From positions 62,001-126,000 of the forward strand of contig NZ_JHXD01000005.1 of assembly GCF_000687715.1 (NCBI RefSeq): DNA of 64,000 nt, given 5' to 3'. Each line of letters begins with the position of its first letter. Position 1 is the first letter of the stretch. Source of the stretch: Xylanibacter ruminicola Ga6B6 (GTDB lineage: Bacteria > Bacteroidota > Bacteroidia > Bacteroidales > Bacteroidaceae). The position numbers were made by a program, and so were the translations under genes. Below, piece after piece: positions 1-9,522 of this stretch. The notes below the pieces were generated by a model. That model was not told where the DNA came from, did not search any database, and was given only the letters and a program-made list of their open reading frames with translations.

Positions 1-2
1 AG

Positions 3-227
3 ACCCGCCAGCATCAGATGGAGGTGTTTATGAAGGGTTACAAGCAGGCTTGCGACTCGATTAACCACTTTGGTGTAACACACTACAAGGAGATTCTGAA
101 GAAGTACTACGGCTTAACACCTCAGGCCATCAATGCCTTGCCTGATTCGCTGAAGTTTACCTATCAGGCACCACGACAAAAAGACATCGACCGCGCTAAG
201 AACTGGCTTGAAAAAAAGAAGAAGTAA
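3..227 (+). CDS. ABC-type substrate-binding protein, C-terminal fragment
   Basis: Only the last 74 codons are in the window. The reading frame is open to the left edge, so the internal Met at 18 is not the true start. The tail, with the stretches YKQACDSINHFG, YYGLTPQAINALPDS and a final RQKDIDRAKNWLEKKKK, resembles the C-terminal lobe of periplasmic substrate-binding proteins of the SsuA/ThiY/NMT1 type that feed ABC transporters for sulfonates or pyrimidine-like ligands. The family call rests on overall resemblance and not on a catalytic motif, and the ligand cannot be deduced. It ends 3 nt before the following TPR gene, so the two are probably co-transcribed. Confidence 0.5.
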   Translation, partial: TRQHQMEVFMKGYKQACDSINHFGVTHYKEILKKYYGLTPQAINALPDSLKFTYQAPRQKDIDRAKNWLEKKKK

Positions 228-230
228 CAC

Positions 231-2420
231 ATGTTTAGAGACGATACTTTAAATAACGTATTGGGTGCACTCGAGGGAAAGGACCTGATGTGCGCTATCA
301 AGGATATGGAGAATTATCTGGCTGCCCATCCGCACCAGATAAATTCCGACCGATTGTTTGCCATCAAAACCGATTATCAGATGATGATCGACTATTGGCG
401 CAAAGGATACAAAGACCCAGAGCTGCCACAGCTTTACCATAAGCTGTTGCACCGTATGTATGTGCTTTATGCCAACGTGATGACCAATGCCCGCGTGCTT
501 CAATCGCCCCTGATGGCATCGCTCTTTATGAAAGCGCATCTGAGTCCGCGCGACTGGTCGGTACAGGTGGTTCGCGAGCAGTTGGAGCAGTTCGTGTCGG
601 ATGTAGCCCTACTGGAACTGGAGCCTCCTCACACCGTAAAGGAACGCCGCAAAACGCTGTATCAGCAGCACACCCAGCTGATGACCGAACTTTTTGCCCA
701 CATACTGACTGCCGACTTATGGACCGACGGACAGGGTGAGGCCATCGAGCAGCTGTTGTTGTCGCCCACCGTTGATTCTGCCGACCAGCAGCTCATTGTA
801 AGTGCCATCACGTTAGCCTCGATGAACTGCTACGATATGGTTAAGTTCCGTACGCTCATCCATGTATACCAGCAGTCGGCCGATGAGTATGTGCGCCAGC
901 GAGCCCTGTTTGGTTGGGTGTTCTCGCTCGATAACGAGTTAGAGGAATTCCTCTTCCCTGAGATGCGAACGCTGGTAGAGCAAACCGTACAGAACCCTGA
1001 CTGCATGAAGGAACTGATTGAACTGCAGGAGCAATTCTTCTATTGCCTGAGTGCCGATGAGGACCGTAATACCATCGAGAAGGAGATTATGCCTGAACTG
1101 CTCAAAAATCAGCAGAAGATGCAGCACAGAGAAGAACAGGAACAGGACGAAGATAGTATCCTGAATGATATTCTGCACCCTGATGCCGAAGAGCAGGAGT
1201 TTGAAAAGCTTGAGAACACCTTCCACCGTATGATCGACATGCAGAAGCAGGGTAGTGATGTGTACTTTGGTGGTTTCTCGCAGATGAAGCGATATCCGTT
1301 CTTCAACGAGATATCTAACTGGTTTACACCATTCTTTACCGATCATCCAGGCGTAGCACAGACTTGGGATAAGTATGGCAACGTTAAGTTCCTGTCGGGC
1401 ATTCTTGAGTTTGGTCCGTTCTGCAATAGCGATAAGTACTCGTTCTTGCTGGCCTTCGAGACTGTGTTGAATGGTATTCCCGAAAATGTACGTCAGATGC
1501 TGGATCGTGGCGAGGCCGTGATGTATCAGAAGTTAGGAAGCGAAGAGATGAGCACACCTGCCTATATACGTCGTATCTATCTGCAAGACATGTTCCGTTT
1601 CTTCCGCCTTAATCCGCTTCGTAACGAGTTTAAGAACGTGTTTGAGAAGGATTCGTTCCAGAGCATGTTTATTACCCGAACAGCATTCGATAATACCGAT
1701 ATACAGGCTTATTTTAAGGAGGTTGTTGCTTTCCTGATTAAACGTAACCATAAGTATTATGCCAAAGGATTGATGGATAATTGGTTTGAGGAGAAGTATC
1801 ATGACTACGATTACTATATGCTGAAGGGCTATCTGGGTGATAAAGCCGAGGATAGCTATCGCAAGGCCCTTGAGCTGAATCCTCAGAGCGAACGTGCCTT
1901 ATTAGGCTTGGCCCGAATCTGGTTTAAACGTATGGATTACGAGAAAGCACTTGATGCCTATTACCAGTTGCTGGAGATAAATGCCGATAAGAAATCATAT
2001 CAGCTTAACAAAGCCATCTGTCTTACCAACCTGTATCGTTTTGATGAGGCCGAACAGATTCTGTTCCGTTTGAACTACGAGGATGCCGATAATCTGGATG
2101 TAGTACGTGTGTTGGCTTGGGCACTTACTGGCAACGGCAAGTACGAACAGGCAGAGCGCCTGTACGATCAGCTGAATAAACAGGAAGAACCTAATGATAT
2201 CGATACCATCAACTATGGGTTCTATTTGTGGTTTACAGGTAATATCGACGATGCCGCCGCCTGTTTCCGTCATGTCGCTACAGTTTCCAAACCCAAGGAG
2301 GATCGTTGGAGTGCTGTTTGCGATATGATTTACAAAGAGCACGAACTACTCATGCAAAAAGGTATTACTGAGCGTGAGATGAGGATGATGGTAGATCTGG
2401 TTGACGTTTACAACGCTTAG
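231..2420 (+). CDS. tetratricopeptide-repeat protein of unknown role
   Basis: This 729-residue protein has no recognisable signal peptide and is probably cytoplasmic. The first two thirds are helical with no domain I recognise. From about residue 535 there is a run of TPR-like helix pairs, for example AEDSYRKALELNPQSERALLGLARIW, then MDYEKALDAYYQLLEIN, RFDEAEQILFRLNYED and KYEQAERLYDQLNKQ. TPRs make protein-protein scaffolds, so a partner is expected but cannot be named. It starts 3 nt after the preceding gene. Its last 56 bases overlap the 3' end of the convergent acyltransferase gene. Confidence 0.75.
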   Translation: MFRDDTLNNVLGALEGKDLMCAIKDMENYLAAHPHQINSDRLFAIKTDYQMMIDYWRKGYKDPELPQLYHKLLHRMYVLYANVMTNARVLQSPLMASLFMKAHLSPRDWSVQVVREQLEQFVSDVALLELEPPHTVKERRKTLYQQHTQLMTELFAHILTADLWTDGQGEAIEQLLLSPTVDSADQQLIVSAITLASMNCYDMVKFRTLIHVYQQSADEYVRQRALFGWVFSLDNELEEFLFPEMRTLVEQTVQNPDCMKELIELQEQFFYCLSADEDRNTIEKEIMPELLKNQQKMQHREEQEQDEDSILNDILHPDAEEQEFEKLENTFHRMIDMQKQGSDVYFGGFSQMKRYPFFNEISNWFTPFFTDHPGVAQTWDKYGNVKFLSGILEFGPFCNSDKYSFLLAFETVLNGIPENVRQMLDRGEAVMYQKLGSEEMSTPAYIRRIYLQDMFRFFRLNPLRNEFKNVFEKDSFQSMFITRTAFDNTDIQAYFKEVVAFLIKRNHKYYAKGLMDNWFEEKYHDYDYYMLKGYLGDKAEDSYRKALELNPQSERALLGLARIWFKRMDYEKALDAYYQLLEINADKKSYQLNKAICLTNLYRFDEAEQILFRLNYEDADNLDVVRVLAWALTGNGKYEQAERLYDQLNKQEEPNDIDTINYGFYLWFTGNIDDAAACFRHVATVSKPKEDRWSAVCDMIYKEHELLMQKGITEREMRMMVDLVDVYNA

Positions 2421-3519
2421 TCTGCCACTTTTCAGATAGCCATGTGCCCAGTAATGGTAAGCCTACACCAGCAATGGTGTAGAGCACCCAGAATGCATCA
2501 TGTTGCGAGTTGTGGTGTATCACCATGTGGCAACCTATCTGACGTATATCCAAGCTGTAGTACCATATCTTTATCAAGCTAACCACCTTGTAGGCTACAA
2601 TGTGGAAGATGAAGATATTCAGCGTGTGGTCGCCTGTATATACCAGAAATCGTTTCAGCCAGTTTTCTTTCTTGTCCAGCAGCATACTGATGTTGTACAT
2701 CATCAGGAATCCCAGAATGGCTGGTACAGGCAGCGACAAGAACTGGGTGTAGGTAGAGCGCCAGTTCATGTTGGCTGTAAGGTAGTATGAGAACAGATAC
2801 ACAACGATGCCAAACACAATAGTGGTCCAGAAGATGGCATAGTAGCGCTTGATAGCTGCCTGATAACTCTCGGCATATTGTCGGAAAATAAATCCACATC
2901 CAAAGAAGAAACAACCCATCATATCGCGATAACCGCCCTGTATCAGCGTCAGCACCCTCAGTCCCTCATAGGTTTTCCAGCCGCATAGCAACAGCATGAT
3001 GGCGCAGATGAGGTAGGGGATGGCCTTTTTGTAACGTACTGATGATATCGTGCTGTCGAGCACCTTATATATAATAAGGTATAAGATACTGGCTACAAAC
3101 AACCCACGGAAGAACCAGAATGCACCACATAGGAATGCATCGTATCCTGCCATCGAGGTAAAGATAGTCCATAGGTTCTGCTGCATCTGGTGCCAGCTGT
3201 AAGGGTGGGTAACACCGCCCATCTCATTGCCATACATCTCGTTCAGGATACCAATCTTGAACATCAGATTATGGATAAGCAGGAAGAATACGCTCCACTT
3301 AACAAACGGGATATAAAGACCCTTTACGCGCTTTTTTACAAACGTGGCTTCATCGTTCAGGTACTTCAACGAGAAGAAGTAGCCTGCGGTGATAAAGAAC
3401 AGCGGCATGTGAAACTCGAAGATGAATCGGCACAGCCAGCCTGGAGCCTCGGCATGAGCTATCACCATCAGGATGATGGCTAAACCTTTTGCAATAGATA
3501 TGACGGTGTTTCTGTTCAT
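2365..3519 (-). CDS. acyltransferase family 3 membrane protein
   Basis: A 384-residue polytopic membrane protein with about ten hydrophobic segments, matching the acyltransferase-3 (OatA/WecH/NodX) family. These enzymes O-acylate peptidoglycan, exopolysaccharide or other envelope sugars. The N terminus has the family pattern: a first helix ending in VIAHAEAPG with the conserved His, followed by FHMPLFFITAGYFF. It is the last gene of the minus-strand kdsA-kdsD-regulator-PLD-acyltransferase run, 6 nt after the PLD-family gene, which fits envelope glycan or lipid modification. The acceptor is not deducible. Its 3' end overlaps the convergent TPR gene by 56 bp. Confidence 0.85.
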   Translation of the reverse strand: MNRNTVISIAKGLAIILMVIAHAEAPGWLCRFIFEFHMPLFFITAGYFFSLKYLNDEATFVKKRVKGLYIPFVKWSVFFLLIHNLMFKIGILNEMYGNEMGGVTHPYSWHQMQQNLWTIFTSMAGYDAFLCGAFWFFRGLFVASILYLIIYKVLDSTISSVRYKKAIPYLICAIMLLLCGWKTYEGLRVLTLIQGGYRDMMGCFFFGCGFIFRQYAESYQAAIKRYYAIFWTTIVFGIVVYLFSYYLTANMNWRSTYTQFLSLPVPAILGFLMMYNISMLLDKKENWLKRFLVYTGDHTLNIFIFHIVAYKVVSLIKIWYYSLDIRQIGCHMVIHHNSQHDAFWVLYTIAGVGLPLLGTWLSEKWQTKRCKRQPDLPSSSSHAQ

Positions 3520-3525
3520 GAGTGC

Positions 3526-4761
3526 TTACATAAATGGGGTAAATAATTGGGCAAACCAGCCACGGAACTTCTGCCAGCCTGTACGGAACTTGTTCCACTC
3601 GTCGGGCGTTAACAGCACGCTTTTCTTGGTGTCGCGTATAAACATATCCTGCAATTCCTTGGTTACCTGCTTGTTAATAATCAGCGCATTCACCTCGTAG
3701 TCGTATCGCAAACTGCGTGCATCCAGATTGGTACTGCCCACGGTGCAGAACCGACCATCCACCATCATAATCTTAGAGTGGTGGAATCCGGGCTGATACA
3801 GCCAGATGTTGGCCCCCTTCTTCATCAGCTTGTGTACGTTGTAAAATACGGCATCGGGCGTTAAGGGAATATCGCTCTTGGCCGATACAAGGATATCAAC
3901 CTTAACACCACGCTTGATGGCACGGTGAATAGCCTTTTTCACAGATGGTGTGAGTGTAAAGTAGGGGTTGATAATCTGGATGGAATCCTGTGCGTCGTCC
4001 AGCGCCGAGATGTAGAACTGGCGCATGATCTTATTGGTTTTGTTTGGCTCGCGATTAGCGATACCAACCATCTTGTCGCCTTTGTCCTTACCTTGATAGT
4101 ATTTTGAATCGTTCAGCTGCTCCTTGGTAACCTTCTGCCAGATACGGGCAAAGATGTCCTGCAGTTCGTTAACTACAGGTCCCTCAATGCGGCAATGCAT
4201 ATCGCGCCATTCGCCAACCTGCTTGGTGCCCACAATGTAATAATCGGCCACGTTCATACCCCCCGTATAGGCGATACGTCCGTCGATCACTACTATCTTT
4301 CGGTGATCACGAGGCCAGATGTGGTTTACCCAGGGAAAACGTACAGGGTCGTACTCGTGGATGTCGATGCTGTCGGCACGCAGACTCTTGATGTGGTGCT
4401 TCTTCAGTGGCTGGTTGTTCGAGTCGTTACCAAACCCGTCGAACAGCGCACGTACCTCAACACCCTGTTTGCGCTTCTCGCGCAGTATGTCGAACAGCAG
4501 CGAGGCTATCGAGTCGTTGCGAAAATTAAAATACTCAAGGTGTACACAGCTCTTGGCCTGTCGGATATCCTCGAACAAAAGGTCGAACTTATCCTTACCC
4601 GACATAATCAGTTGTACCTCGTTATGTGGGTAGAAGTTAATACCAACAGTTTTCATTTGGCTCACTATCAGCGAGTCGCTTGTCTGAGCTTTTCCAATCA
4701 GAGAAATCAGCAGGAATAGCATGATGGCTATTCCTGTCTGATGATGTTTACTTAATATCAT
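3526..4761 (-). CDS. phospholipase D-family protein, cardiolipin synthase-like
   Basis: A 411-residue protein with two HKD motifs, the mark of the PLD superfamily: HRKIVVIDGRIAYTGGMN in the first half and HHSKIMMVDGRFCTVGSTNLD in the second. This arrangement is typical of ClsA/ClsB-type cardiolipin synthases, which join two phosphatidyl groups through a phosphohistidine intermediate. Instead of the usual pair of N-terminal transmembrane helices it has one hydrophobic N-terminal segment ending in GKAQ, so it may be exported and membrane-tethered. The ATG overlaps the upstream regulator's TGA in an ATGA junction, indicating translational coupling. Cardiolipin synthesis is the best guess; another phosphatidyl transfer or a phosphodiesterase role remains possible. 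Confidence 0.8.
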   Translation of the reverse strand: MILSKHHQTGIAIMLFLLISLIGKAQTSDSLIVSQMKTVGINFYPHNEVQLIMSGKDKFDLLFEDIRQAKSCVHLEYFNFRNDSIASLLFDILREKRKQGVEVRALFDGFGNDSNNQPLKKHHIKSLRADSIDIHEYDPVRFPWVNHIWPRDHRKIVVIDGRIAYTGGMNVADYYIVGTKQVGEWRDMHCRIEGPVVNELQDIFARIWQKVTKEQLNDSKYYQGKDKGDKMVGIANREPNKTNKIMRQFYISALDDAQDSIQIINPYFTLTPSVKKAIHRAIKRGVKVDILVSAKSDIPLTPDAVFYNVHKLMKKGANIWLYQPGFHHSKIMMVDGRFCTVGSTNLDARSLRYDYEVNALIINKQVTKELQDMFIRDTKKSVLLTPDEWNKFRTGWQKFRGWFAQLFTPFM

Positions 4762-7700
4762 TTACGATGTTTCAATCTGTATTCGAGTGGCGTCATGCCG
4801 AACTTTTCCTTGAAGATATTGATGAAGTTCTCGGCAGTCATAAATCCAATGTTCGACGCCAACTCACTCATGTTAATATTTGTGCGCTTCAGCAGAATGC
4901 AGGCGTGTTTCAGTCGCATGTCTCTGACGAGCTCTGCTGGTGTTTTGCTTGTAAGGCTGCGTACACGGTGGAAGAAAGGTACACGTCCCATTCCCATGGC
5001 ATTGGCCATCTCTTCCAGACTAATCTGTCCGCGGCTCATATTCTGTAATACGTATTGCTCAATGTTCTTCAGCAGCTGACGGTCCATGGCATCCATCATC
5101 GAGAAGTCGTTACCGCCACCTTCCTCTTCGTCGTCGATGCCCTTGATACCCTCAGGCAGGTTGTTGGTTGCCACCTGACTGCGTGGGTTCTTAACCACTG
5201 CAGTATCAACCTTGTTCATGGGGTCGTCGGCGCTGACCTCAGCCAGTGCGGTGGCGCTTATCTCGCCAGCATCCATTGTCTCGGTAGCGGTTGTCATACT
5301 GCTGCTTTGTCCTTCCAGACGTCGGGTCTCTGCACCCTCAATCAGGTTGCTGTCCATCTGTACGGCACCCAATCCCAGTACCTTGTTGAATCGCATCGTG
5401 GCCTCCTGCATGTTGAATGGCTTGGCCAGATAGTCATCGGCACTCAGGGTGATATTCTTCGAACGCATATCCTGAGGTGTCAGTACGCTGTCGGTCATCA
5501 GGATAAACTTCATGTTCTGAGTAGCGTAGTTGGTCTTCAACTGGTTACAGAGGTCGCTACCAGTCATACCAAACATATCCTGCTTACAAACTACCAGGTC
5601 GCACTTAATCTGCTCCAGATCCTCGGCAGCTTTCTCAATGTCGTTATAAACGTGGAAGTTATAAACAAATCTCAGTCGTGCACCAGCAAACTCCAGGAAC
5701 TCCTCGTTGTCATCAATCATGATAACCGTGAACTTCGAGGTAGGCGAGTCGATAGTAGCACGTGAGAGAGTTGATTCTGATGTCAGAACGTCGCTGGCAA
5801 TCTCTGGCAACTCAATCTCACCCTTGCTGTTGATGGTCAGACGGTCCTGAACCATATTCTTAGCGCGTTCCTCTGGGTGCTCCAGGTTCATCTGCATATC
5901 AGCCACTCGGGTGATAATCTGCAGCATCTGTGAGTGCAAGGCATTCAGCTGCTCCTTCTCCTCAAGCGTCTTCTCTTTCTCCGACAGGTTACCGATGATA
6001 GATGTCATACGGGCCATAGGCTGTCGCAAGTCGTCGCTCGCAGCCTTAATCTCCTCGCGCTGCAGTTGCAGTTCCTTAATCACAGCCTCCTTACGGTGCT
6101 TGATGGCTTTAAGCTGATTGAAACCTATGCGCCAGAAATAGATGATTACTGCCAGCACAATCAGATAGGCTGTTATCATCCACCACGACAGCAGGAAGTG
6201 GCGCTCTACATTGATTTCAAGCACTCGTTCCTGGTTACTTACTGCGCCCTCGGCGTTGATAGCTTTTACGTGCAGATAGTATTTGCCAGCCGACAGGTTG
6301 TTGAAATTTACACCATGCGACAGAGCATCACCATGGTGCCAGTCCTCGTCGCGACCTTCCATCCAGTACATAAACTGAAGACGCTCGCTCTGGTTGTAGT
6401 TACCAGCAGCAAACTTGATAGTGAAGGTGTTCTGGTTGTGAGCCAGATCGATACGGCTGGTTTCGTTCAGGGCCTGAGTAAGTATTACCTTGCCATGATA
6501 CTCATGACCGGTGATAATCTCTTCTTCGCCAATAAACAGCTGGGTGAGCATCACACGTGGCAGGTCCTCCTTCTCGGCACCATCTCTGTGCAGTACCCAG
6601 TTCACACCATACAGTCCGCCCAGCAATACATCGCCATCCTGTTTGGTAAGGATAGCACCGGTATTAAACTCGTTGCTCTGCAAACCATCGGCTGTGCTGT
6701 AGTTGTACAAACCGTAGTTGTTCACACCATCCTCGTGGTTACGCTGTATTACAATGCGGCTCACACCACGACTTGTGGTTACCCAGATGCAGTGGTTCTT
6801 GTCCTCGGCAATACCGCAGATGTTATTATTGCATAAGCCCTGCTTCTCGGTCAGATAGTCGAGCTCATCCGTTTCTAAGTTCAGTATGTTCAGACCCTCG
6901 CGAGTACCAACCCAGATCAGTCCACGCGAATCCTGGAATATCTGTGTAATGTAGTTGTTGGTAAAGCTCTTCAGGTTGGTGCTGTTACCTGTCAGAACCT
7001 TCTTTTCGGTTGTCGAGAGGTTCAGGATAATCAGTCCCTCGCTAGTACCCACTAACAGGTTGTTGGCATTGGCATCCTGCTTGTAGAACAAGCTGGTAAT
7101 GCTGTTGGTGCTCAACTTACCGTTCTCGCGTGTGTAACTTGAGAACGAGTTCATACGTGGGTTATACACCTGCAGACCACCATTAGTGGCTATCCACAGG
7201 TTACCAATCTTATCGCATGTCAGGGCATTGATATGGTCGTCGATAATGGTACGAACACTGTCCTTCGATACCGAATAGATGGTTGATACGCCATCCTTGA
7301 TACGTGTGAGTCCGTTACGCTTCGAACCAATCCATATACTTCCATCGGGTGTGTTGCTCATGCACGACACCTTCAGACTGGCCAACTTGCCATCGAAACC
7401 AATCACACCTCGGTCGCTAGTTCCGTACCAGATGGTGCCATTGGGATGTTGTGCCATAGCAGTTACATCGCCCATCAGGTCAGAGCCAAAGCGGTAGATA
7501 TACTTACCGGTATAGGCCACACCCGATTTCTCGGTTCCTACCCACAGCAAACCAGTATCGTCCATATACAGACTCTGAATACTGGTATGGTCTTTTACCC
7601 ATTGCTGCTCGTTAATGTTCTTAGGCTGAACCTCCTGATACTCGAAAGTCTTGGGATCAAAGCGAATCAGTCCTAACTGGTCGCTACCAACCCATATGCT

Positions 7701-8540
7701 ACCGGCACTACTTGCCATGCCGTTGATGTTACGATCCACCCCCAGACCTGTTACACCCAGCTTCTCGCCCATGGTGTAGTCCCAAGAGTCTTTCTGCTTG
7801 TCGTACATCACCAGAGTACCCTGTCCGTACAACCAGATGTTATCATTCACATCAGCGTAGGCACGCAGCGATTTTGTTCGATGATCCCTCAGTGCAGGGA
7901 TTCCCTCTTTTACCCAAAGAGTGCTCTGCTGGTGCATCACATCACAGCAGGCTATCTTACCATCGTCGTAAACAATCAGGGCGCCCTCCTTACATTCGCT
8001 GATTGAGCAAACTACGCCTTGTGGCACACCTTTCGCATCGTCGGTATAACCAAACTCGTGCAGTGTTTGCTGCTGCTGGTTATAACATACCACACCCTTG
8101 TTAGGAATGGCTCCCCAAAGATTCTTGTGCTTATCTACATATACTACCGATGGGATGGTCTCGATACCCATACGTGCAAAGGCTTGCTTCATATCGCGCT
8201 CAAAGCTCTCTGTCTGTGGGTGGTAGATACAGTAGCCTGAGGCTGTTTCGATGAGCAGGTTGCCATCGAGTGTTTCCTGGATAGAGTTGATATAGCTATC
8301 GCTCAGCGAGCTACCGTTCTGTGAGTCGCTCTGGAAGTTGCGGAAGGTATATCCGTCGAAGCGGTACAAGCCTGCTGGGGTACCAAACCACATGTAACCT
8401 CGAGAGTCCTTTAATATGCAGTTTACCTGACTGGATGTCAGTCCATCGCGGGCTTCCAGTGTCTTAAACAGATAGGCAGCCACCACTCCAAGCGGAATGA
8501 TGAGCATTAAGGCGATTAGTATTTTCTTTATAGTCTTCAT
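4758..8540 (-). CDS. degenerate hybrid two-component-like regulator
   Basis: This 1260-residue protein has hybrid two-component (HTCS) architecture with key parts lost. In order: N-terminal signal anchor; long two_component-regulator beta-propeller (about 30-720) with repeats such as SRGYMWFGTPAGLYRFDG and SRGLIWVGTREGLNILN; Y_Y_Y domain; one transmembrane helix near 800; a HisKA-like helical hairpin; a receiver-like domain (about 940-1060); an acidic/Ser-rich linker; and a C-terminal AraC-type HTH. There is no HATPase_c domain between hairpin and receiver. The H-box reads SDDLRQP where SHE(I/L)RTP is expected, and the receiver reads DLVVCKQDM, placing Lys at the usual phospho-Asp. The ATG at 8540 is preferred over an in-frame GTG nine bases upstream. 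It may be a ligand-gated transmembrane DNA-binding protein working without phosphorylation. Confidence 0.88.
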   Translation of the reverse strand: MKTIKKILIALMLIIPLGVVAAYLFKTLEARDGLTSSQVNCILKDSRGYMWFGTPAGLYRFDGYTFRNFQSDSQNGSSLSDSYINSIQETLDGNLLIETASGYCIYHPQTESFERDMKQAFARMGIETIPSVVYVDKHKNLWGAIPNKGVVCYNQQQQTLHEFGYTDDAKGVPQGVVCSISECKEGALIVYDDGKIACCDVMHQQSTLWVKEGIPALRDHRTKSLRAYADVNDNIWLYGQGTLVMYDKQKDSWDYTMGEKLGVTGLGVDRNINGMASSAGSIWVGSDQLGLIRFDPKTFEYQEVQPKNINEQQWVKDHTSIQSLYMDDTGLLWVGTEKSGVAYTGKYIYRFGSDLMGDVTAMAQHPNGTIWYGTSDRGVIGFDGKLASLKVSCMSNTPDGSIWIGSKRNGLTRIKDGVSTIYSVSKDSVRTIIDDHINALTCDKIGNLWIATNGGLQVYNPRMNSFSSYTRENGKLSTNSITSLFYKQDANANNLLVGTSEGLIILNLSTTEKKVLTGNSTNLKSFTNNYITQIFQDSRGLIWVGTREGLNILNLETDELDYLTEKQGLCNNNICGIAEDKNHCIWVTTSRGVSRIVIQRNHEDGVNNYGLYNYSTADGLQSNEFNTGAILTKQDGDVLLGGLYGVNWVLHRDGAEKEDLPRVMLTQLFIGEEEIITGHEYHGKVILTQALNETSRIDLAHNQNTFTIKFAAGNYNQSERLQFMYWMEGRDEDWHHGDALSHGVNFNNLSAGKYYLHVKAINAEGAVSNQERVLEINVERHFLLSWWMITAYLIVLAVIIYFWRIGFNQLKAIKHRKEAVIKELQLQREEIKAASDDLRQPMARMTSIIGNLSEKEKTLEEKEQLNALHSQMLQIITRVADMQMNLEHPEERAKNMVQDRLTINSKGEIELPEIASDVLTSESTLSRATIDSPTSKFTVIMIDDNEEFLEFAGARLRFVYNFHVYNDIEKAAEDLEQIKCDLVVCKQDMFGMTGSDLCNQLKTNYATQNMKFILMTDSVLTPQDMRSKNITLSADDYLAKPFNMQEATMRFNKVLGLGAVQMDSNLIEGAETRRLEGQSSSMTTATETMDAGEISATALAEVSADDPMNKVDTAVVKNPRSQVATNNLPEGIKGIDDEEEGGGNDFSMMDAMDRQLLKNIEQYVLQNMSRGQISLEEMANAMGMGRVPFFHRVRSLTSKTPAELVRDMRLKHACILLKRTNINMSELASNIGFMTAENFINIFKEKFGMTPLEYRLKHRK

Positions 8541-8562
8541 ATCGTTCACTGTTCACTCTTCA

Positions 8563-9513
8563 CTAAATCATGCACGAGTAATGGTCAACCACTCCTAACA
8601 GGTGGTTCTCGCCATCGGTAACAAGTACTGAGTGTACCTTGTATTGGTTCATGATTCGTTGAATCTCTGTTATCTTTGTCTCAGGTTTTACCATCTTTGG
8701 GGTACGTGTCATAATGTCGCTTACGGTACGGTCGAAGAACTGGGCCTGCCATTTCTCCATAGCACGACGAATGTCGCCATCGGTAATCAGACCAACAATC
8801 TCGTTGTTTACCATCGCGATGCCCAGACCTAACTTGGCCTTGCTCACTAAGATGATGGCCTCGCCCAGATGCATCTCTGGTGGCAATACAGGCATATCCT
8901 CTGTACGCATCACATCCTGTGCTGTTGTCAGCAGACGCTTACCAAGCTCGCCACCAGGGTGGAACTGAGCAAAGTCGCGTGGCTGGAAGTTACGCTTCTC
9001 CATCAAGGCTATGGCCAGCGCATCGCCCATTGTTAACTGGGCTGTAGTACTGCTGGTAGGAGCCAGATTCAACGGACAAGCCTCTTTCTCTACCTGCACG
9101 TTCAGGTGATAGGTAGAGTATTTGGCCAACAACGATTTGGGGTTGCCACTCATGCCGATGATAGGTATCTGCATGTGCAGCACCATGGGGATGAAACGTA
9201 ACAGTTCATCCGTCTGGCCTGAGTTTGATATAGCCAGAACCACGTCGTCCTGGGTCATCACACCTAAGTCGCCGTGGAATACGTCCAAAGGGTTAGTAAA
9301 GAACGATGGAGTGCCTGTGCTCGATAGGGTGGCAGCGATCTTGGCACCGATATGGCCGCTCTTGCCCACGCCTGTTACAATCACCTTGCCTTTGCAGTTC
9401 AGAATCAGCTCTACAGCCTTATCGAAGTTCTCGTCAAGCTGTGGAATCAGACTCAGCACTGCCTCCGCCTCGTCCTTAATACATTGTATTGCGATATCTC
9501 TTGTAGTCTTCAT
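8563..9513 (-). CDS. kdsD: D-arabinose-5-phosphate isomerase
   Basis: A 316-residue KpsF/GutQ/KdsD-family enzyme that converts D-ribulose 5-phosphate to D-arabinose 5-phosphate, the first committed step toward the lipopolysaccharide sugar KDO. It has an N-terminal SIS domain (about 35-165) with VTGVGKSGHIGAKIA, the phosphate-binding SNSGQTDELLRF and the family segment LAPTSSTT, followed by two CBS domains (about 205-316) with VGLITDGDIRR and VHSVLVTDG. Length and domain order are those of KdsD. It begins 9 nt after kdsA, which makes the next enzyme needed to use its product, so the assignment is strengthened by context. Confidence 0.95.
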   Translation of the reverse strand: MKTTRDIAIQCIKDEAEAVLSLIPQLDENFDKAVELILNCKGKVIVTGVGKSGHIGAKIAATLSSTGTPSFFTNPLDVFHGDLGVMTQDDVVLAISNSGQTDELLRFIPMVLHMQIPIIGMSGNPKSLLAKYSTYHLNVQVEKEACPLNLAPTSSTTAQLTMGDALAIALMEKRNFQPRDFAQFHPGGELGKRLLTTAQDVMRTEDMPVLPPEMHLGEAIILVSKAKLGLGIAMVNNEIVGLITDGDIRRAMEKWQAQFFDRTVSDIMTRTPKMVKPETKITEIQRIMNQYKVHSVLVTDGENHLLGVVDHYSCMI

Positions 9514-9522
9514 TTTAATCCT

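Noticed and set aside
2365..2420. 56-bp convergent overlap between TPR and acyltransferase genes as evidence of a frameshift
   Set aside because: Both proteins look complete at their C termini; such convergent overlaps occur without error.
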